From Trinickia mobilis (GTDB lineage Bacteria; Pseudomonadota; Gammaproteobacteria; Burkholderiales; Burkholderiaceae), in assembly GCF_017315705.1 (NCBI RefSeq), contig NZ_JAFLRF010000033.1:1-64000 (forward strand): a stretch of DNA of 64,000 nt, written 5' to 3'. How positions within the stretch are numbered: the stretch's first letter is position 1; each line of letters begins with the position of its first letter. Of this stretch, positions 23,720-33,384 are shown one piece after another. The notes beneath the pieces are model-generated. The model was given only the letters and a program-made list of their open reading frames with translations, ran no database searches and had not been told where the DNA came from. A program made the translations under genes and the position numbers.

Positions 23720-24271
23720 ATGGTTCTGAACTTTCTTTCTCGATTCGCGGCCGGGCGCGGTTTCTCCGGTTGGCTTGCCATCGGCGGAATGGGCCTGTGT
23801 CTGACCGCGTGCAGCAGCGGCAGCCCGACGGTCAAAGCGCAAACCGACCTGCAGGTGCAGGTTGTCGCGAGTGCGAATGTCAATCCGGACGATTGGGGGC
23901 GGGCCGCGCCCATCATGGTCCGGGTGTACGAATTGAAGTCGGCCACGGCATTCGAGAGCGCAGATTTTTTTACGCTGCAAAACGACGGCAAGAAGGCGCT
24001 GGGCGATGACGTGCTTGCCGTCGACGAATTCATCTTGCGCCCTGGAGATCGGCGCGAAATACGCCGCAAGTCCAATCCGGCCACTACGGCCATCGGCGTG
24101 CTGGCGGGTTATCGGGAGCTTGGCAAATCGGTCTGGCGCGATGTTTTCCGCTTGCCGACGGCCCCGGATGCCTCGTGGTACAGCGCGGCCATTCCAGATA
24201 AGAAGCAGAAGCTGACGATACGTCTCGATCAGCGAACTGTATCGATTACCGAGCCGGAGTCATTGCAATGA
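23720..24271 (+). CDS. tssJ: T6SS outer-membrane lipoprotein TssJ
   Basis: A 183-residue lipoprotein; the lipobox LTAC places the lipidated Cys at position 31. The mature part matches TssJ, a small transthyretin-like fold with strands LQVQVVASANVNPDD, PIMVRVYELKS and LTIRLDQRTVSI. It anchors the TssLM envelope complex to the outer membrane by binding the TssM C-terminus. Its stop overlaps the tssK start by ATGA. The ATG at 23720 lacks a strong ribosome binding site. Confidence 0.88.
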   Translation: MVLNFLSRFAAGRGFSGWLAIGGMGLCLTACSSGSPTVKAQTDLQVQVVASANVNPDDWGRAAPIMVRVYELKSATAFESADFFTLQNDGKKALGDDVLAVDEFILRPGDRREIRRKSNPATTAIGVLAGYRELGKSVWRDVFRLPTAPDASWYSAAIPDKKQKLTIRLDQRTVSITEPESLQ

Positions 24272-25617
24272 GTTGGTATAACAAGGTCGTTTGGAGTGAG
24301 GGGCTGTTCCTGCGCCCGCAGTTATTTCAGCAGCAGGAGCGTTACTTCGAGTATTTCGCACATAAGCGCAGTGCGGCCCTGAGTCCCTTCTTCTGGGGGT
24401 TCGGCCAATACGAAATCGACCAGGGGTCGTTGTCGTTCGGCAAGCTTGTTTTCAAGAGCGGGTCCGGGATTTTTCCCGACGGTACCCCGTTCGACGTCCC
24501 CGGACACACCCCGCCGCCGCAGCCGCTGACGATCGCGCCTGAGCACCAGGATCAAGTGATCTATCTGGCCGTCCCGCTGCGCCTGCCGAACATGGAGGAA
24601 ACCGCGTTCGTCGAGCAAAGCGGCTCGCTCGCGCGTTATATGGCTTTTGACGAGGAGCTGCGCGACAGCAATGCGATCGGCCAAGGGCTGAAGCCCGTTC
24701 AGCTGTCGAATCTGCGCTTGCGCTTGATGCCCGAGAAGGAGCTCACGCAGTCGTGGATTGGGATCGCGTTGACGCGCGTGAAGGCGCTGCATGCGGACGG
24801 CGCCGTGTCGCTGCATAGCTCCGACCACATTCCCCCTGTCACCGGCTACGGCGCGAACCCGTTATTGCGCGAATGGGCGTTGCAGTTGCACGGCCTCGCC
24901 AAGCTGCGCGCCGATGCGCTCGCAGCACGCTTGTCCGGCGGCGACGGCAAGGCCGGAGCGGCCGCAGAAGTCGCCGACTACCTGCTGCTGCAGGTGCTGA
25001 ACCGGTACGAGCCGCTGCTCGACCACATTTGCAGCATCGACGAAACCTCTCCGGTGGACCTGTATCGCGAACTCGCGATGCTGGCCGGCGAGCTTTCGAC
25101 GTTCGTGCGTCCGCAAACCCGCCGGCCGCTCGCGGCGCCCGGATACGACCACGCGCAGTTGTACGGCAGCATCAAGCCGCTCGTCGACGAGATTCATTTC
25201 CTGCTCAACCAAGTGCTGATTCGCGGCGCGCAGCCGATTCCGCTCACGGAGCAGGCGCACGGCATTCGCACGGCCAGCGTGCTGCCGAACGAGCTCGCGG
25301 GCTACTCGAGCCTGGTGCTCGCCGTGGGCGCGCAGATGTCGCCGGACGTGCTGCAGCAGCAATTCGCCGCGCAGACCAAGATCAGCCAGCCGCAGCGGTT
25401 GCCGGAACTCATCCGCTCGCATTTGCCGGGGCTCACGATGACGCCGCTGCCGGTGCCGCCGCGGCAGATTCCGTTCAACTCGGGTTTCATCTATTTCGAA
25501 CTGTCGCGCTCGGGTCCGTTCTGGGAGCAGATCGCGCAGCAAGGCGGCTTGGCCATGCACATCGCGGGCCACTTCCCCGAGCTCAAGCTTGAACTGTGGG
25601 GAGTGCGGCAAAAATGA
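24268..25617 (+). CDS. tssK: T6SS baseplate subunit TssK
   Basis: A 449-residue TssK/VasE protein with the characteristic beginning NKVVWSEGLFLRPQLFQQQERYFE split here as NKVVWSEGLFLRPQ then FQQQERYFEYF, and the C-terminal NSGFIYFELSRSGPFWEQI. It is coupled by ATGA overlaps to tssJ upstream and tssL downstream. TssK trimers link the baseplate to the membrane complex and share ancestry with phage receptor-binding proteins. Confidence 0.94.
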   Translation: MSWYNKVVWSEGLFLRPQLFQQQERYFEYFAHKRSAALSPFFWGFGQYEIDQGSLSFGKLVFKSGSGIFPDGTPFDVPGHTPPPQPLTIAPEHQDQVIYLAVPLRLPNMEETAFVEQSGSLARYMAFDEELRDSNAIGQGLKPVQLSNLRLRLMPEKELTQSWIGIALTRVKALHADGAVSLHSSDHIPPVTGYGANPLLREWALQLHGLAKLRADALAARLSGGDGKAGAAAEVADYLLLQVLNRYEPLLDHICSIDETSPVDLYRELAMLAGELSTFVRPQTRRPLAAPGYDHAQLYGSIKPLVDEIHFLLNQVLIRGAQPIPLTEQAHGIRTASVLPNELAGYSSLVLAVGAQMSPDVLQQQFAAQTKISQPQRLPELIRSHLPGLTMTPLPVPPRQIPFNSGFIYFELSRSGPFWEQIAQQGGLAMHIAGHFPELKLELWGVRQK

Positions 25618-26948
25618 ATACCAACGCGTTCGACGATCGCGCCTTCGATTTCTTGAACGGTTCCGATGAATCGGGCATGAACCGCGGCGGCGCAGCGGCG
25701 TTCCAGCCCGGGCGAAGCCTGGCGGGCGCCGGCTTCGAGCGGGAGCCGGTCGCCGACCTCGGCGCCTTCGATCCGCCCGAGGATTTCCAGACCCGTCTCG
25801 AGAACGTGCTGGCCGCTCAGAACCCTGTGCAAGAAGCCGCGCAGCCGTTGTTGCGGATGCTCGCCGACATGCCGGCCTCGCTCGACTCGCAAGCGGCGAT
25901 CGCGAGCTTGCGCGCGCTGCTCGTGCGCGAGGTCGTCGCGTTCCAGAAGCTGTGCGACAAGGCGAACCTGCCGTGGAAGCACATGGCGGCCGTGCGCTAT
26001 AGCCTGTGCACCGCGCTCGACGAGGCGGCGAACCGCACGCGCTGGGGCGGCGGCGGTGTGTGGGCCGTCAAGAGCCTGTTGATTACGTTCGAGGGGGAAG
26101 TCGACGGCGGCGAGAAGTTCTTCCTGCTGATCGGCCGCATGGCGACCGATCCGCAAGCGTATGTCGACGTGCTCGAAGTCATGTACCGCATCCTCGGCTT
26201 GGGCTTCGAGGGGCGCTATAGCGTCGTGGTGGATGGCCGCCGCCACCTCGAACAGATCCGTCAGCGTCTATTGACGCTCATCAGCGGCGCGCGCGATACG
26301 GTGCAGCTCGAGCTGTCGCCGCATTGGCGCGGCGTCGAGCCGGGCAAGATGCGCCTGCTCCGCAGCGTGCCCGTCTGGGCGACGGCCAGCGTGGCCGTGT
26401 TGACCATCTTTGCGATATTTGCCTGGTACAAGTATCAGCTGCTGACGCAAGGCAATGGGCTCGAGGCACGCATTCTCGCGATCAGCAAGCTTGCGCCTCC
26501 CGCACCTTTGCCGCCTGCCCAGCGCTTGCGTCTCTCCGTTCTCTTGAAGAACGAGATCGCGCGCGGCCTGGTGACCGTCGACGAGGACGACCGCCATAGC
26601 AGTGTGGTCTTCAAGGGCGACTCCATGTTCGTGCCGGGGCAGGCTCGGGTTCGTCAGGAGATGGACCCGATTCTCGCGAAGGTGGCGCGAGAAATCGCGC
26701 GGGTTGGCGGCGAAGTCGTGGTGATCGGCCATACGGACAGCCAGCCGATTCGCACGAAGGCGTTTCCTGATAATCAGGTGCTGTCCGAAAAGCGCGCGGC
26801 GTTTGTCGCACAGGTCTTGAAGCAGTACGGAACGCCGGCTGATCGCATCCAATCGATCGGCAAGGGGGATACGCAGCCTGTTGCCGGCAACGGCACCGCG
26901 GAAGACCGCTCCCGCAATCGACGCGTGGAAATTCGGGTCACGCAATAA
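25614..26948 (+). CDS. tssL: T6SS TssL with C-terminal OmpA domain
   Basis: A 444-residue protein. The DotU domain (about 60-245) shows LCTALDEAANRTRWGG, FEGEVDGGEKFFLLIGRM and LGLGFEGRYSVV. A membrane segment follows (about 265-285), then an OmpA-like peptidoglycan-binding domain (about 330-440; VVIGHTDSQPI, SEKRAAFVAQVL, RSRNRRVEIRV). It begins at the ATG overlapping the tssK stop; an upstream frame of six codons is not used. This is the canonical envelope component that binds TssM. A shorter DotU protein is encoded at 18130. Confidence 0.92.
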   Translation: MNTNAFDDRAFDFLNGSDESGMNRGGAAAFQPGRSLAGAGFEREPVADLGAFDPPEDFQTRLENVLAAQNPVQEAAQPLLRMLADMPASLDSQAAIASLRALLVREVVAFQKLCDKANLPWKHMAAVRYSLCTALDEAANRTRWGGGGVWAVKSLLITFEGEVDGGEKFFLLIGRMATDPQAYVDVLEVMYRILGLGFEGRYSVVVDGRRHLEQIRQRLLTLISGARDTVQLELSPHWRGVEPGKMRLLRSVPVWATASVAVLTIFAIFAWYKYQLLTQGNGLEARILAISKLAPPAPLPPAQRLRLSVLLKNEIARGLVTVDEDDRHSSVVFKGDSMFVPGQARVRQEMDPILAKVAREIARVGGEVVVIGHTDSQPIRTKAFPDNQVLSEKRAAFVAQVLKQYGTPADRIQSIGKGDTQPVAGNGTAEDRSRNRRVEIRVTQ

Positions 26949-26962
26949 CGGGAAGGCCTGAC

Positions 26963-29900
26963 ATGTCCGATGTGAATCGCTTCTTTAGATTTGTTTTTTC
27001 GCGCCAGACGCTGATATTCGTGGCGATCATCCTGGCCGCCGCAGCCGTCTGGTTCATCGGCCCGTTGCTGGCGTTCGGCGAGTCCCGCCCGCTGGAGAGC
27101 GTGTCCGCGCGCGTGATCGTGATCGCCGTGCTGCTGGCGCTGCTGCTGCTGTGGCTGCTGAGATTGCCGCTGAGCCCGGTTTGGGCCGCCGTGGCATCGC
27201 TGGCGTTCTGGCACCTCGGTCCGCTGCTGGCGTTCGGCGAAGCGCACCCGTTCGAGCCGATCTGGACGCGCGTGCTGCTGATTTCGGTGCTGGTCGCCGG
27301 TTACGCCGCTTATGGGCTGTACCGTTTGTGGCAAGCCATGCGCAGCAGCGATGCATTCTTGCAGCGCATCCTCAATCCGTTTGCCGGCAAGTCCAAGCCT
27401 GAAGTCGTCGCGCGCAACGAAATCCGTGTCGTCAATTCGGTGGTCGCGAAGGCCGTCGACAAGCTCAAGCGCATGCGCAACAGTTCGACGATGTTGCGCC
27501 GTCTGCTGCAAAGCCAGCGCTACTTGTACGAATTGCCGTGGTACATGGTGATCGGCTCGTCGGGCGCGGGCAAGACGACGATGATCCTGAACTCGGGGCT
27601 GAATTTTCCCGAAGCCGATCAGATGAGCGCGTCGTCGATCAAGCGTCGCGTCGAAACGGCCAATTGCGACTGGTGGTTCACCAACGAAGCGGTCCTGATC
27701 GACACGGCCGGACGCTATACCGTGCAGGACGGCGCGACGGCCGATACCGCAAAGGACGGCGAGTCCGCCAAGGCGAATGCGGCCGAATGGCAGGGATTCC
27801 TGGCGGCGCTGCGCAAGCGCCGTCCGCGCGCGCCGATCAACGGCGCGCTGCTGACGGTCTCCGTCGAGGAACTGCTGCGCAAGTCGCCGACGGAGCGTAC
27901 GGCGCTCGCAGCTGCGATGCGCGCGCGCCTTGGCGAGTTGCGGCAGCAGCTCGGCATCCGGTTCCCGGTGTACGTGCTCGTCACCAAGCTCGATCTGCTG
28001 CCCGGCTTCCCGGAGTATTTCCAGTCGCTGACGGCGGAAGGCCGCGCGCAGATTCTGGGCTTCACGTTGGCCTACCAGGACGATGGCGAACCAAACGACC
28101 GTGAGGATTTGCGTCAGCGCTGCTTGGGCGAAATGACGCTGCTCGAGCAGCGGCTCGAGGACGGCATCAACGTTCGCCTGCAAGAAGAGTACGAGGCTGA
28201 CCGGCGCAAGAAGCTCTACGCGTTGCCGGGCGAATTCCGCAGCCTGGCATCGCAACTGGTCGAGCTGATCGGTCTGGCCTTTCTCGATTCCAAGTACGAC
28301 GACACGCAGTTGAAGAGCACGCTGCGCGGCGTGTATTTCAGCAGCGCTGCGCAGACCCACAGAGTCGTTCCGGCCGACCGGACCACGCTGCTCCAGCGTT
28401 TGCGGCGCGGTCTGGCCGGGTCGACGGGCGACGCGGCGGCCGCCGCCGATGCCGCGTCGAGCAACGCGCCGACCGGATATCGCGGCTACTTCCTGCGCAA
28501 CCTGTTCCAGCGCGTCATTTTTGCCGAAGGGCATCTGGTGCGGCCGAACCTGCGCTGGGAGTTGCGCTTCCGGACGCTGCGCGTCGTCGGGCATGTGCTG
28601 TCTATCGCCGTCGCCGTGTGGCTGATCGGCTCGCTGATAGTGAGCTTCGACAACAATCGCGAGTATTTGGCCGCGATCGGCAAGAAGACCGATACGCTGG
28701 ATTCGCAAGTGAAGACGTTCCGCAAGACGCCGCAAGCCGGCGCCATGGCGGCGGTGCTCTCGGCGTCGCACGATCTGCCGCAGTTCCGTCACTTGAACCT
28801 GGACAGCCCCGGTGGTGCGTATCGCTATGGCTTGTACACGGCGCCCGGCGTCGCGGGTGTGTCGAGCACGACCTACGGCAACTTGCTGAACCAGATGTTG
28901 CTGCCGCAGATCGCCAGCCGTCTCGAAGCCGTGTTGGGTGCGCAATTGAGCATGGGCGATGCGGATAGCGTCTATCGCACGCTGACGATCTACCTGATGC
29001 TCTTCGACAACGCTCACTACGACGCGAAGGCGATCAAGGCCTGGGTGCTGCAGGATTGGGAGAAATTCGATAGCGCCGCTTCCATGGGCGATCGCAACAT
29101 CATGGCGGCGCATCTGGATGCGCTGTTCGCAGACGGCAAGCCGGTGACGCCGCGCGCCTCGCAGAACGCCGATCTGGTGCAGCGCGCGCGAGATTTTCTC
29201 GGTCGCAACCCGGTGCCGGGGCGGCTCTACGAACGCGCCACTGCTGAGATGGCGAAGGACGCCCCGGAGAACGTCACGCTGGTGCGAGCGGCCGGGCCGC
29301 AGGCGGGGGCGGTGTTCGCCTTGTCGGCCGGCTCGCCGCTCGGGGGCGGCGTGCCCGGACTCTATACGTACGAGGGGTATCACGAGGTTTTTAATCAGCG
29401 CCTGCCCGAGTTCCTCGCGCAGGCGCAAAGCCAGGATGCATGGGTGATGGGCCGGACCGGCCTGAGCGCGCAGGTGGACGGCGCCGCGCAGGGCGGGGCG
29501 TTGCGCACGGGCAAGGAGCAGCTCGCAAACGAAATTCGACGCCAGTACCTGACCGACTACGGCAACTATTGGCAGCAGTTTCTGGCGGACATCCGCCCGG
29601 TGGCCGCCGATTCCGACGGCACGCTTGCGCTCGACCTGCAGACGCTGCGCACGCTGGCAGCGCCCGATTCGCCGCTCGCGCGGCTCGCGCGCACGGCCGT
29701 GCACGAGACGTCGCTGTCGGCCGCCAGCGGCGGCGACGATCCGTCGCTTGGCGACGCGGCGATGTCCGCCCTCGCCAAGCGCTCGCAGGCGGCCCGCGCG
29801 GCGAGCTCGCTCAACGCGGCCACCGCGACGATCGGGCAGCTCGCGCAGCAAAAGATGGAGAAGGAATTAGTCGACAACCGCTTCGCCGCGTTGCGCGAAG

Positions 29901-30895
29901 TCGTGACCGGCCAGGCCGACACGGGCCGTGGCCCGGCAATGGACAAGGTGGGGTCCGCGAGCGGCGGCGCCATGCAGCTCGACGCCATCATCGGCCTGAT
30001 CAACGAGCAGTACGCGCGGCTGATGGTGGCCGGCAACGCGCTGTCGACCAACAGCATGCCGCCCGCGGCGGATATCGGCACCTCGCTGCAGATGGAAGCC
30101 GAGAAGCTGCCGGCGCCGTTCCGCGCAGTGCTGGCCGGCATCGCGTCGCAATCGATGCGCAAGGTCGATCAGGGCGTCGGGGCGCTGCTCGCGATGCAGG
30201 TGGATTCGAGCGTCGGCGATCCATGCCGCCGTATGGTCGAGGGCAAGTACCCGTTTGCCGACAGCGCGCAGGAGGTCGATATCGACGATTTCGAACGCGT
30301 CTTCGCCGCTGGCGGCTTGCTCGACGACTTCTTCCAGAAGACGCTCGCAAGCCAGGTCGACGCGAGCATCCGGCCGTGGCGCTACAAGCCGGTGAGCCCG
30401 GGAATGCCGCCGATCAAAGGTCCGAGCCTGGAGCCGTTCGAGCGCGCCGCGGCGATTCGCCAAGCGTTTTTCCGCGACCCCGGCGCCAATCGCATGGCCT
30501 GGAAGACGGGCGTGAAGGTGGTGTCGATGGACCCGGAGATCACGGAGCTGGCGCTCGATATCGATGGGCAGGGCGCGCGGTACGCGCACGGCCCGGTGAC
30601 GGTGTTCCCGGTGACGTGGCCCGGTCCGCGCGGCGGGGCGATGGCGGGCATCACCGCTAATCCGCGTGTTCGGCCCGATACCTCGACTCTCATGGCGGAA
30701 GGCCCGTGGGCGCTGTTCCGCTTGACGGACCGCGGCCGGGTGACCGGGACGGCATCGTCGAGCCGCATGTCGGTGGATTTCAATTTCGACGATCGTCACG
30801 CCGTGCTCGAACTGGTGTCCAGCGGTCAGGCCAATCCGCTGTCGAGCAATCTGCTCAAGGGCTTCCGTTGCCCCGGCAGCGCGGCGGGAGGCTGA
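26963..30895 (+). CDS. tssM: T6SS inner-membrane component TssM (IcmF)
   Basis: A 1310-residue IcmF-family protein with the nucleotide-binding loop GSSGAGKTTMILNSG (about 197-211) and the following SANCD-type region, a membrane segment near residue 545, and a large periplasmic part ending with the TssJ-binding C-terminal domain. The N-terminus is unusual: the sequence GPLLAFGE followed by a membrane helix occurs twice (about residues 33-65 and 86-120), so the amino-terminal membrane hairpin looks duplicated. It bridges TssL and TssJ to form the transenvelope channel. It follows tssL by 14 bp. Confidence 0.94.
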   Translation: MSDVNRFFRFVFSRQTLIFVAIILAAAAVWFIGPLLAFGESRPLESVSARVIVIAVLLALLLLWLLRLPLSPVWAAVASLAFWHLGPLLAFGEAHPFEPIWTRVLLISVLVAGYAAYGLYRLWQAMRSSDAFLQRILNPFAGKSKPEVVARNEIRVVNSVVAKAVDKLKRMRNSSTMLRRLLQSQRYLYELPWYMVIGSSGAGKTTMILNSGLNFPEADQMSASSIKRRVETANCDWWFTNEAVLIDTAGRYTVQDGATADTAKDGESAKANAAEWQGFLAALRKRRPRAPINGALLTVSVEELLRKSPTERTALAAAMRARLGELRQQLGIRFPVYVLVTKLDLLPGFPEYFQSLTAEGRAQILGFTLAYQDDGEPNDREDLRQRCLGEMTLLEQRLEDGINVRLQEEYEADRRKKLYALPGEFRSLASQLVELIGLAFLDSKYDDTQLKSTLRGVYFSSAAQTHRVVPADRTTLLQRLRRGLAGSTGDAAAAADAASSNAPTGYRGYFLRNLFQRVIFAEGHLVRPNLRWELRFRTLRVVGHVLSIAVAVWLIGSLIVSFDNNREYLAAIGKKTDTLDSQVKTFRKTPQAGAMAAVLSASHDLPQFRHLNLDSPGGAYRYGLYTAPGVAGVSSTTYGNLLNQMLLPQIASRLEAVLGAQLSMGDADSVYRTLTIYLMLFDNAHYDAKAIKAWVLQDWEKFDSAASMGDRNIMAAHLDALFADGKPVTPRASQNADLVQRARDFLGRNPVPGRLYERATAEMAKDAPENVTLVRAAGPQAGAVFALSAGSPLGGGVPGLYTYEGYHEVFNQRLPEFLAQAQSQDAWVMGRTGLSAQVDGAAQGGALRTGKEQLANEIRRQYLTDYGNYWQQFLADIRPVAADSDGTLALDLQTLRTLAAPDSPLARLARTAVHETSLSAASGGDDPSLGDAAMSALAKRSQAARAASSLNAATATIGQLAQQKMEKELVDNRFAALREVVTGQADTGRGPAMDKVGSASGGAMQLDAIIGLINEQYARLMVAGNALSTNSMPPAADIGTSLQMEAEKLPAPFRAVLAGIASQSMRKVDQGVGALLAMQVDSSVGDPCRRMVEGKYPFADSAQEVDIDDFERVFAAGGLLDDFFQKTLASQVDASIRPWRYKPVSPGMPPIKGPSLEPFERAAAIRQAFFRDPGANRMAWKTGVKVVSMDPEITELALDIDGQGARYAHGPVTVFPVTWPGPRGGAMAGITANPRVRPDTSTLMAEGPWALFRLTDRGRVTGTASSSRMSVDFNFDDRHAVLELVSSGQANPLSSNLLKGFRCPGSAAGG

Positions 30896-31011
30896 GGTTC
30901 GCGCGGGGCCGCCGGCATGGCGGATCGCGCAAGCGTTGTCGATGCGAAGACCGGCGCTGGGAAGCCCGGCACAAGGAAATGGTTTGCGATGCGTAGGATC
31001 GAGAGGAGTGC

Positions 31012-33297
31012 ATGTCAAATAATCCTTTAAAAAGAATTGTTTCAAAGGACCGCATCGTAACGGTCTCGAGCGCGGCCATGCCGCAGCTGATCGGTCAGCC
31101 TGCCCTTCAGTTCTTGTCGATGAGCGGCGGGGAGATGCTGAGCCGGATCGACTACTCGTACACGCTGCAGCTGCGTACGCCGGACGACTACCACGTCCCG
31201 CTTTCGTCCAGTGCCAATCTGGATCTGAAGGCGCTGCTCGGCAAGGAAATGACCGTCACGATTCAGCTCGAAGGCATGGGCGAGGGCGTGCTCGGCGGCG
31301 TCGGCGCCGGCAAGCGGGAGATCAGCGGCCTCGTCGTCAAGGCGGGGTACTTGCGCAAGGAAGCGCGCTACCACGTGTACAGCGTGGAGCTGCGCCCGTG
31401 GCTGTGGCTCGCCACGCTGACGACCGACTACAAGATCTTCCAGGATAAGACCGTCATCGACATCATCGACGAGGTGCTGAAGGACTATCCGTATCCCGTG
31501 GAAAAGCGTCTGGATGTCGCCAAGTATGCGGTGAAGGGTGACAGCGAGCGCAACGAGCCGCGCGCGTTCCAGGTGCAGTACGGCGAAACGGACTACGGCT
31601 TCATCCAGCGCTTGATGGAAGAGTGGGGGATCTACTGGTTCTTCGAGCACTCCGAGGGCAAGCACCGGCTGGTGCTGTGCGACCACATCGGCGCGCACCG
31701 CAAATCGGACAGCGAGGCGTATCAGACGATCGCCTATCAACCGCAAAACGGCAAGAGCGATGCCGAATACATCAGCGCGTTCAACACGTACGAAGCGATT
31801 CGTCCGGGATGCTATCTGACGAGCGACTACGATTTCATCCGTCCCGGCGCCGATTTGAGCGCGGTCAACCAGCAGCCGCGTGAAACGAGCTGGAACACGC
31901 AAGAGCGCTTCGAATGGCCGGGCAACTTCGCCGACAGCAAGCATGGCGAACGGGTCGCCCGCACGCGCATGGAAGAACTGCGTGCGCCCGGCACGCGTGC
32001 TCACGGCGAGGGGAACGTGCGCGGGCTCGGCTGCGGACAGACGTTCGTGCTGAGCCACTACGACCACACGGACGCCAACCGGGAATATCTCGTCATCTCG
32101 TCGAAACTCACCTTGGTCGAGATCGCGCAGGAGTCCGGCAGCGGCTACCAGTACGACTGCGATACCAAGTTTGAAGTCCAGCCGACGGCCGAAGTATTCC
32201 GGCCGCCGCGAGTGACGTCCAAGCCGCTTGTCAACGGGCCGCAGTCCGCGATCGTGGTCGGACCTGCCGGCGAGGAATTGTGGACCGATGAATTCGGGCG
32301 CGTGAAAGTTCGCTTCCTGTGGGACCGCTATGCTCAGGAGGACGAAACGGACTCGTGCTGGGTGCGCGTCAGCCAGGCTTGGGCCGGTTCCAACTTCGGC
32401 GGCATCTATATTCCGCGGATCGGCCAGGAAGTCATCGTCGACTTCTGGGGGGGCGATCCGGATCGGCCGCTGATCACCGGCAGTCTCTACAACAACACCA
32501 CGCGGCCGCCTTGGGATCTGCCCAAGAACGCGACGCAAAGCGGTTTCATGAGCCGTACGGTGACCGGCGGCCGCGAGAACTACAACGGCTTCCGCTTCGA
32601 AGACAAGGCGGGCCAGGAAGAATTCATGATGCAGGCGGAGAAGGACATGAACCGCCTGACGAAGCATTGCGAATCGCATACCGTTGGCTTCGACTTCTCG
32701 CTGGGCGTGGGGCTGGCCTACGGCCTCAACGTCGGCGGCTTGCTTGCCTGCAACGTCGGCGGCGCTGCTGCGTATACCGTTGGCGGTGCGCAGTCTGTCT
32801 CCGTGGGGGGCGCTGCCGCCATGAATGTCGGCGGCGCTTACGCGATATCGGTGGGCAAGGACTTCTCCATCGTGTGCGGCGATGCATCGCTGACGATGAA
32901 GTCCGACGGGACGATCAAGCTGATCGGCAAGAAGGTCAAAGTCGAGGGGGCTGACAAGGTCATCGTTCAGGGTTCGCCGCTGGACTTGAATCCGGGTGAT
33001 TCGGATTCGGGCGACGGATTTGGATTTGGCTTTGGGGCTCTGCTCCCGATGGTCACGATGCGGATGGGTTCCATGCGGAGTGGACCGTTGCCGCCGAAGC
33101 CGACGGAGTCGACGAAGTTCCCGCCGCTGACGGAGCCGCCGCCGACGGAGCCGCCGCCGACGGAGCCGCCGCCGACAGAGCCGCCGCCGACGGAGCCGCC
33201 GCCGACGGAGCCACCTCCGACAGAGCCGCCGCCGACGGAGCCACCGCCGACGGAGCCGCCGCCACCGCCGCCGCCGCCGACAGAGTCGGAGATTTAA
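31012..33297 (+). CDS. vgrG: T6SS spike VgrG with TEPPP-repeat tail
   Basis: A 761-residue VgrG (TssI). It has the gp27-like part (RAFQVQYGETDYGFIQRLMEEWG), the gp5 OB-fold region (FGRVKVRFLWDR, SCWVRVSQAWAG, IGQEVIVDFWGGDPDRP) and a Gly/Val-rich beta-helix needle (repeats of NVGG and SVGG at about 580-625). The last roughly 50 residues are nine TEPPP repeats, unlike ordinary VgrG ends, and carry no enzymatic domain. GAGGAG precedes the ATG. PAAR and rhs genes follow, so the tail may position that tip cargo. Confidence 0.93.
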   Translation: MSNNPLKRIVSKDRIVTVSSAAMPQLIGQPALQFLSMSGGEMLSRIDYSYTLQLRTPDDYHVPLSSSANLDLKALLGKEMTVTIQLEGMGEGVLGGVGAGKREISGLVVKAGYLRKEARYHVYSVELRPWLWLATLTTDYKIFQDKTVIDIIDEVLKDYPYPVEKRLDVAKYAVKGDSERNEPRAFQVQYGETDYGFIQRLMEEWGIYWFFEHSEGKHRLVLCDHIGAHRKSDSEAYQTIAYQPQNGKSDAEYISAFNTYEAIRPGCYLTSDYDFIRPGADLSAVNQQPRETSWNTQERFEWPGNFADSKHGERVARTRMEELRAPGTRAHGEGNVRGLGCGQTFVLSHYDHTDANREYLVISSKLTLVEIAQESGSGYQYDCDTKFEVQPTAEVFRPPRVTSKPLVNGPQSAIVVGPAGEELWTDEFGRVKVRFLWDRYAQEDETDSCWVRVSQAWAGSNFGGIYIPRIGQEVIVDFWGGDPDRPLITGSLYNNTTRPPWDLPKNATQSGFMSRTVTGGRENYNGFRFEDKAGQEEFMMQAEKDMNRLTKHCESHTVGFDFSLGVGLAYGLNVGGLLACNVGGAAAYTVGGAQSVSVGGAAAMNVGGAYAISVGKDFSIVCGDASLTMKSDGTIKLIGKKVKVEGADKVIVQGSPLDLNPGDSDSGDGFGFGFGALLPMVTMRMGSMRSGPLPPKPTESTKFPPLTEPPPTEPPPTEPPPTEPPPTEPPPTEPPPTEPPPTEPPPTEPPPPPPPPTESEI
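33130..33279 (+). repeat. 15-bp tandem repeat encoding (TEPPP)n at the end of vgrG
   Basis: Nine units of a 15-base sequence close to ACGGAGCCGCCGCCG start at 33130 and repeat every 15 bases to 33250; the last unit is lengthened by extra CCG codons. A few units carry synonymous changes (ACA for ACG, CCA or CCT for CCG). Unit length keeps the frame, so copy number can change without breaking the gene. Confidence 0.9.
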
Positions 33298-33313
33298 GGA
33301 ATGACTAGAGAGC

Positions 33314-33364
33314 GCGTGCATCGGAACGCTTCATGCACCCCGATGCACGCACCCCTCGTTTTTT
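33314..33364 (+). terminator. Hairpin with T-run between vgrG and PAAR (possible attenuator)
   Basis: GCGTGCATCGG and CCGATGCACGC form a perfect 11-bp stem with a 15-base loop; TTTTTT follows after eight bases. The gap between stem and T-run is longer than in a classical terminator, so partial termination is more likely. It would set expression of PAAR and rhs below that of vgrG. Confidence 0.45.
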
Positions 33365-33384
33365 CCAAAAAAGGAGTATTTGTC

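Noticed and set aside
26774-29851. 1025-codon minus-strand open frame opposite tssM
   Set aside because: Codon-bias shadow in GC-rich DNA: no signal, no domain, Arg/Ala/His-rich composition, and tssM on the plus strand is clearly real.
33130-33279. Regular 15-bp repeats considered as a CRISPR-like array
   Set aside because: Units are contiguous, in frame within vgrG and have no spacers; they encode TEPPP.
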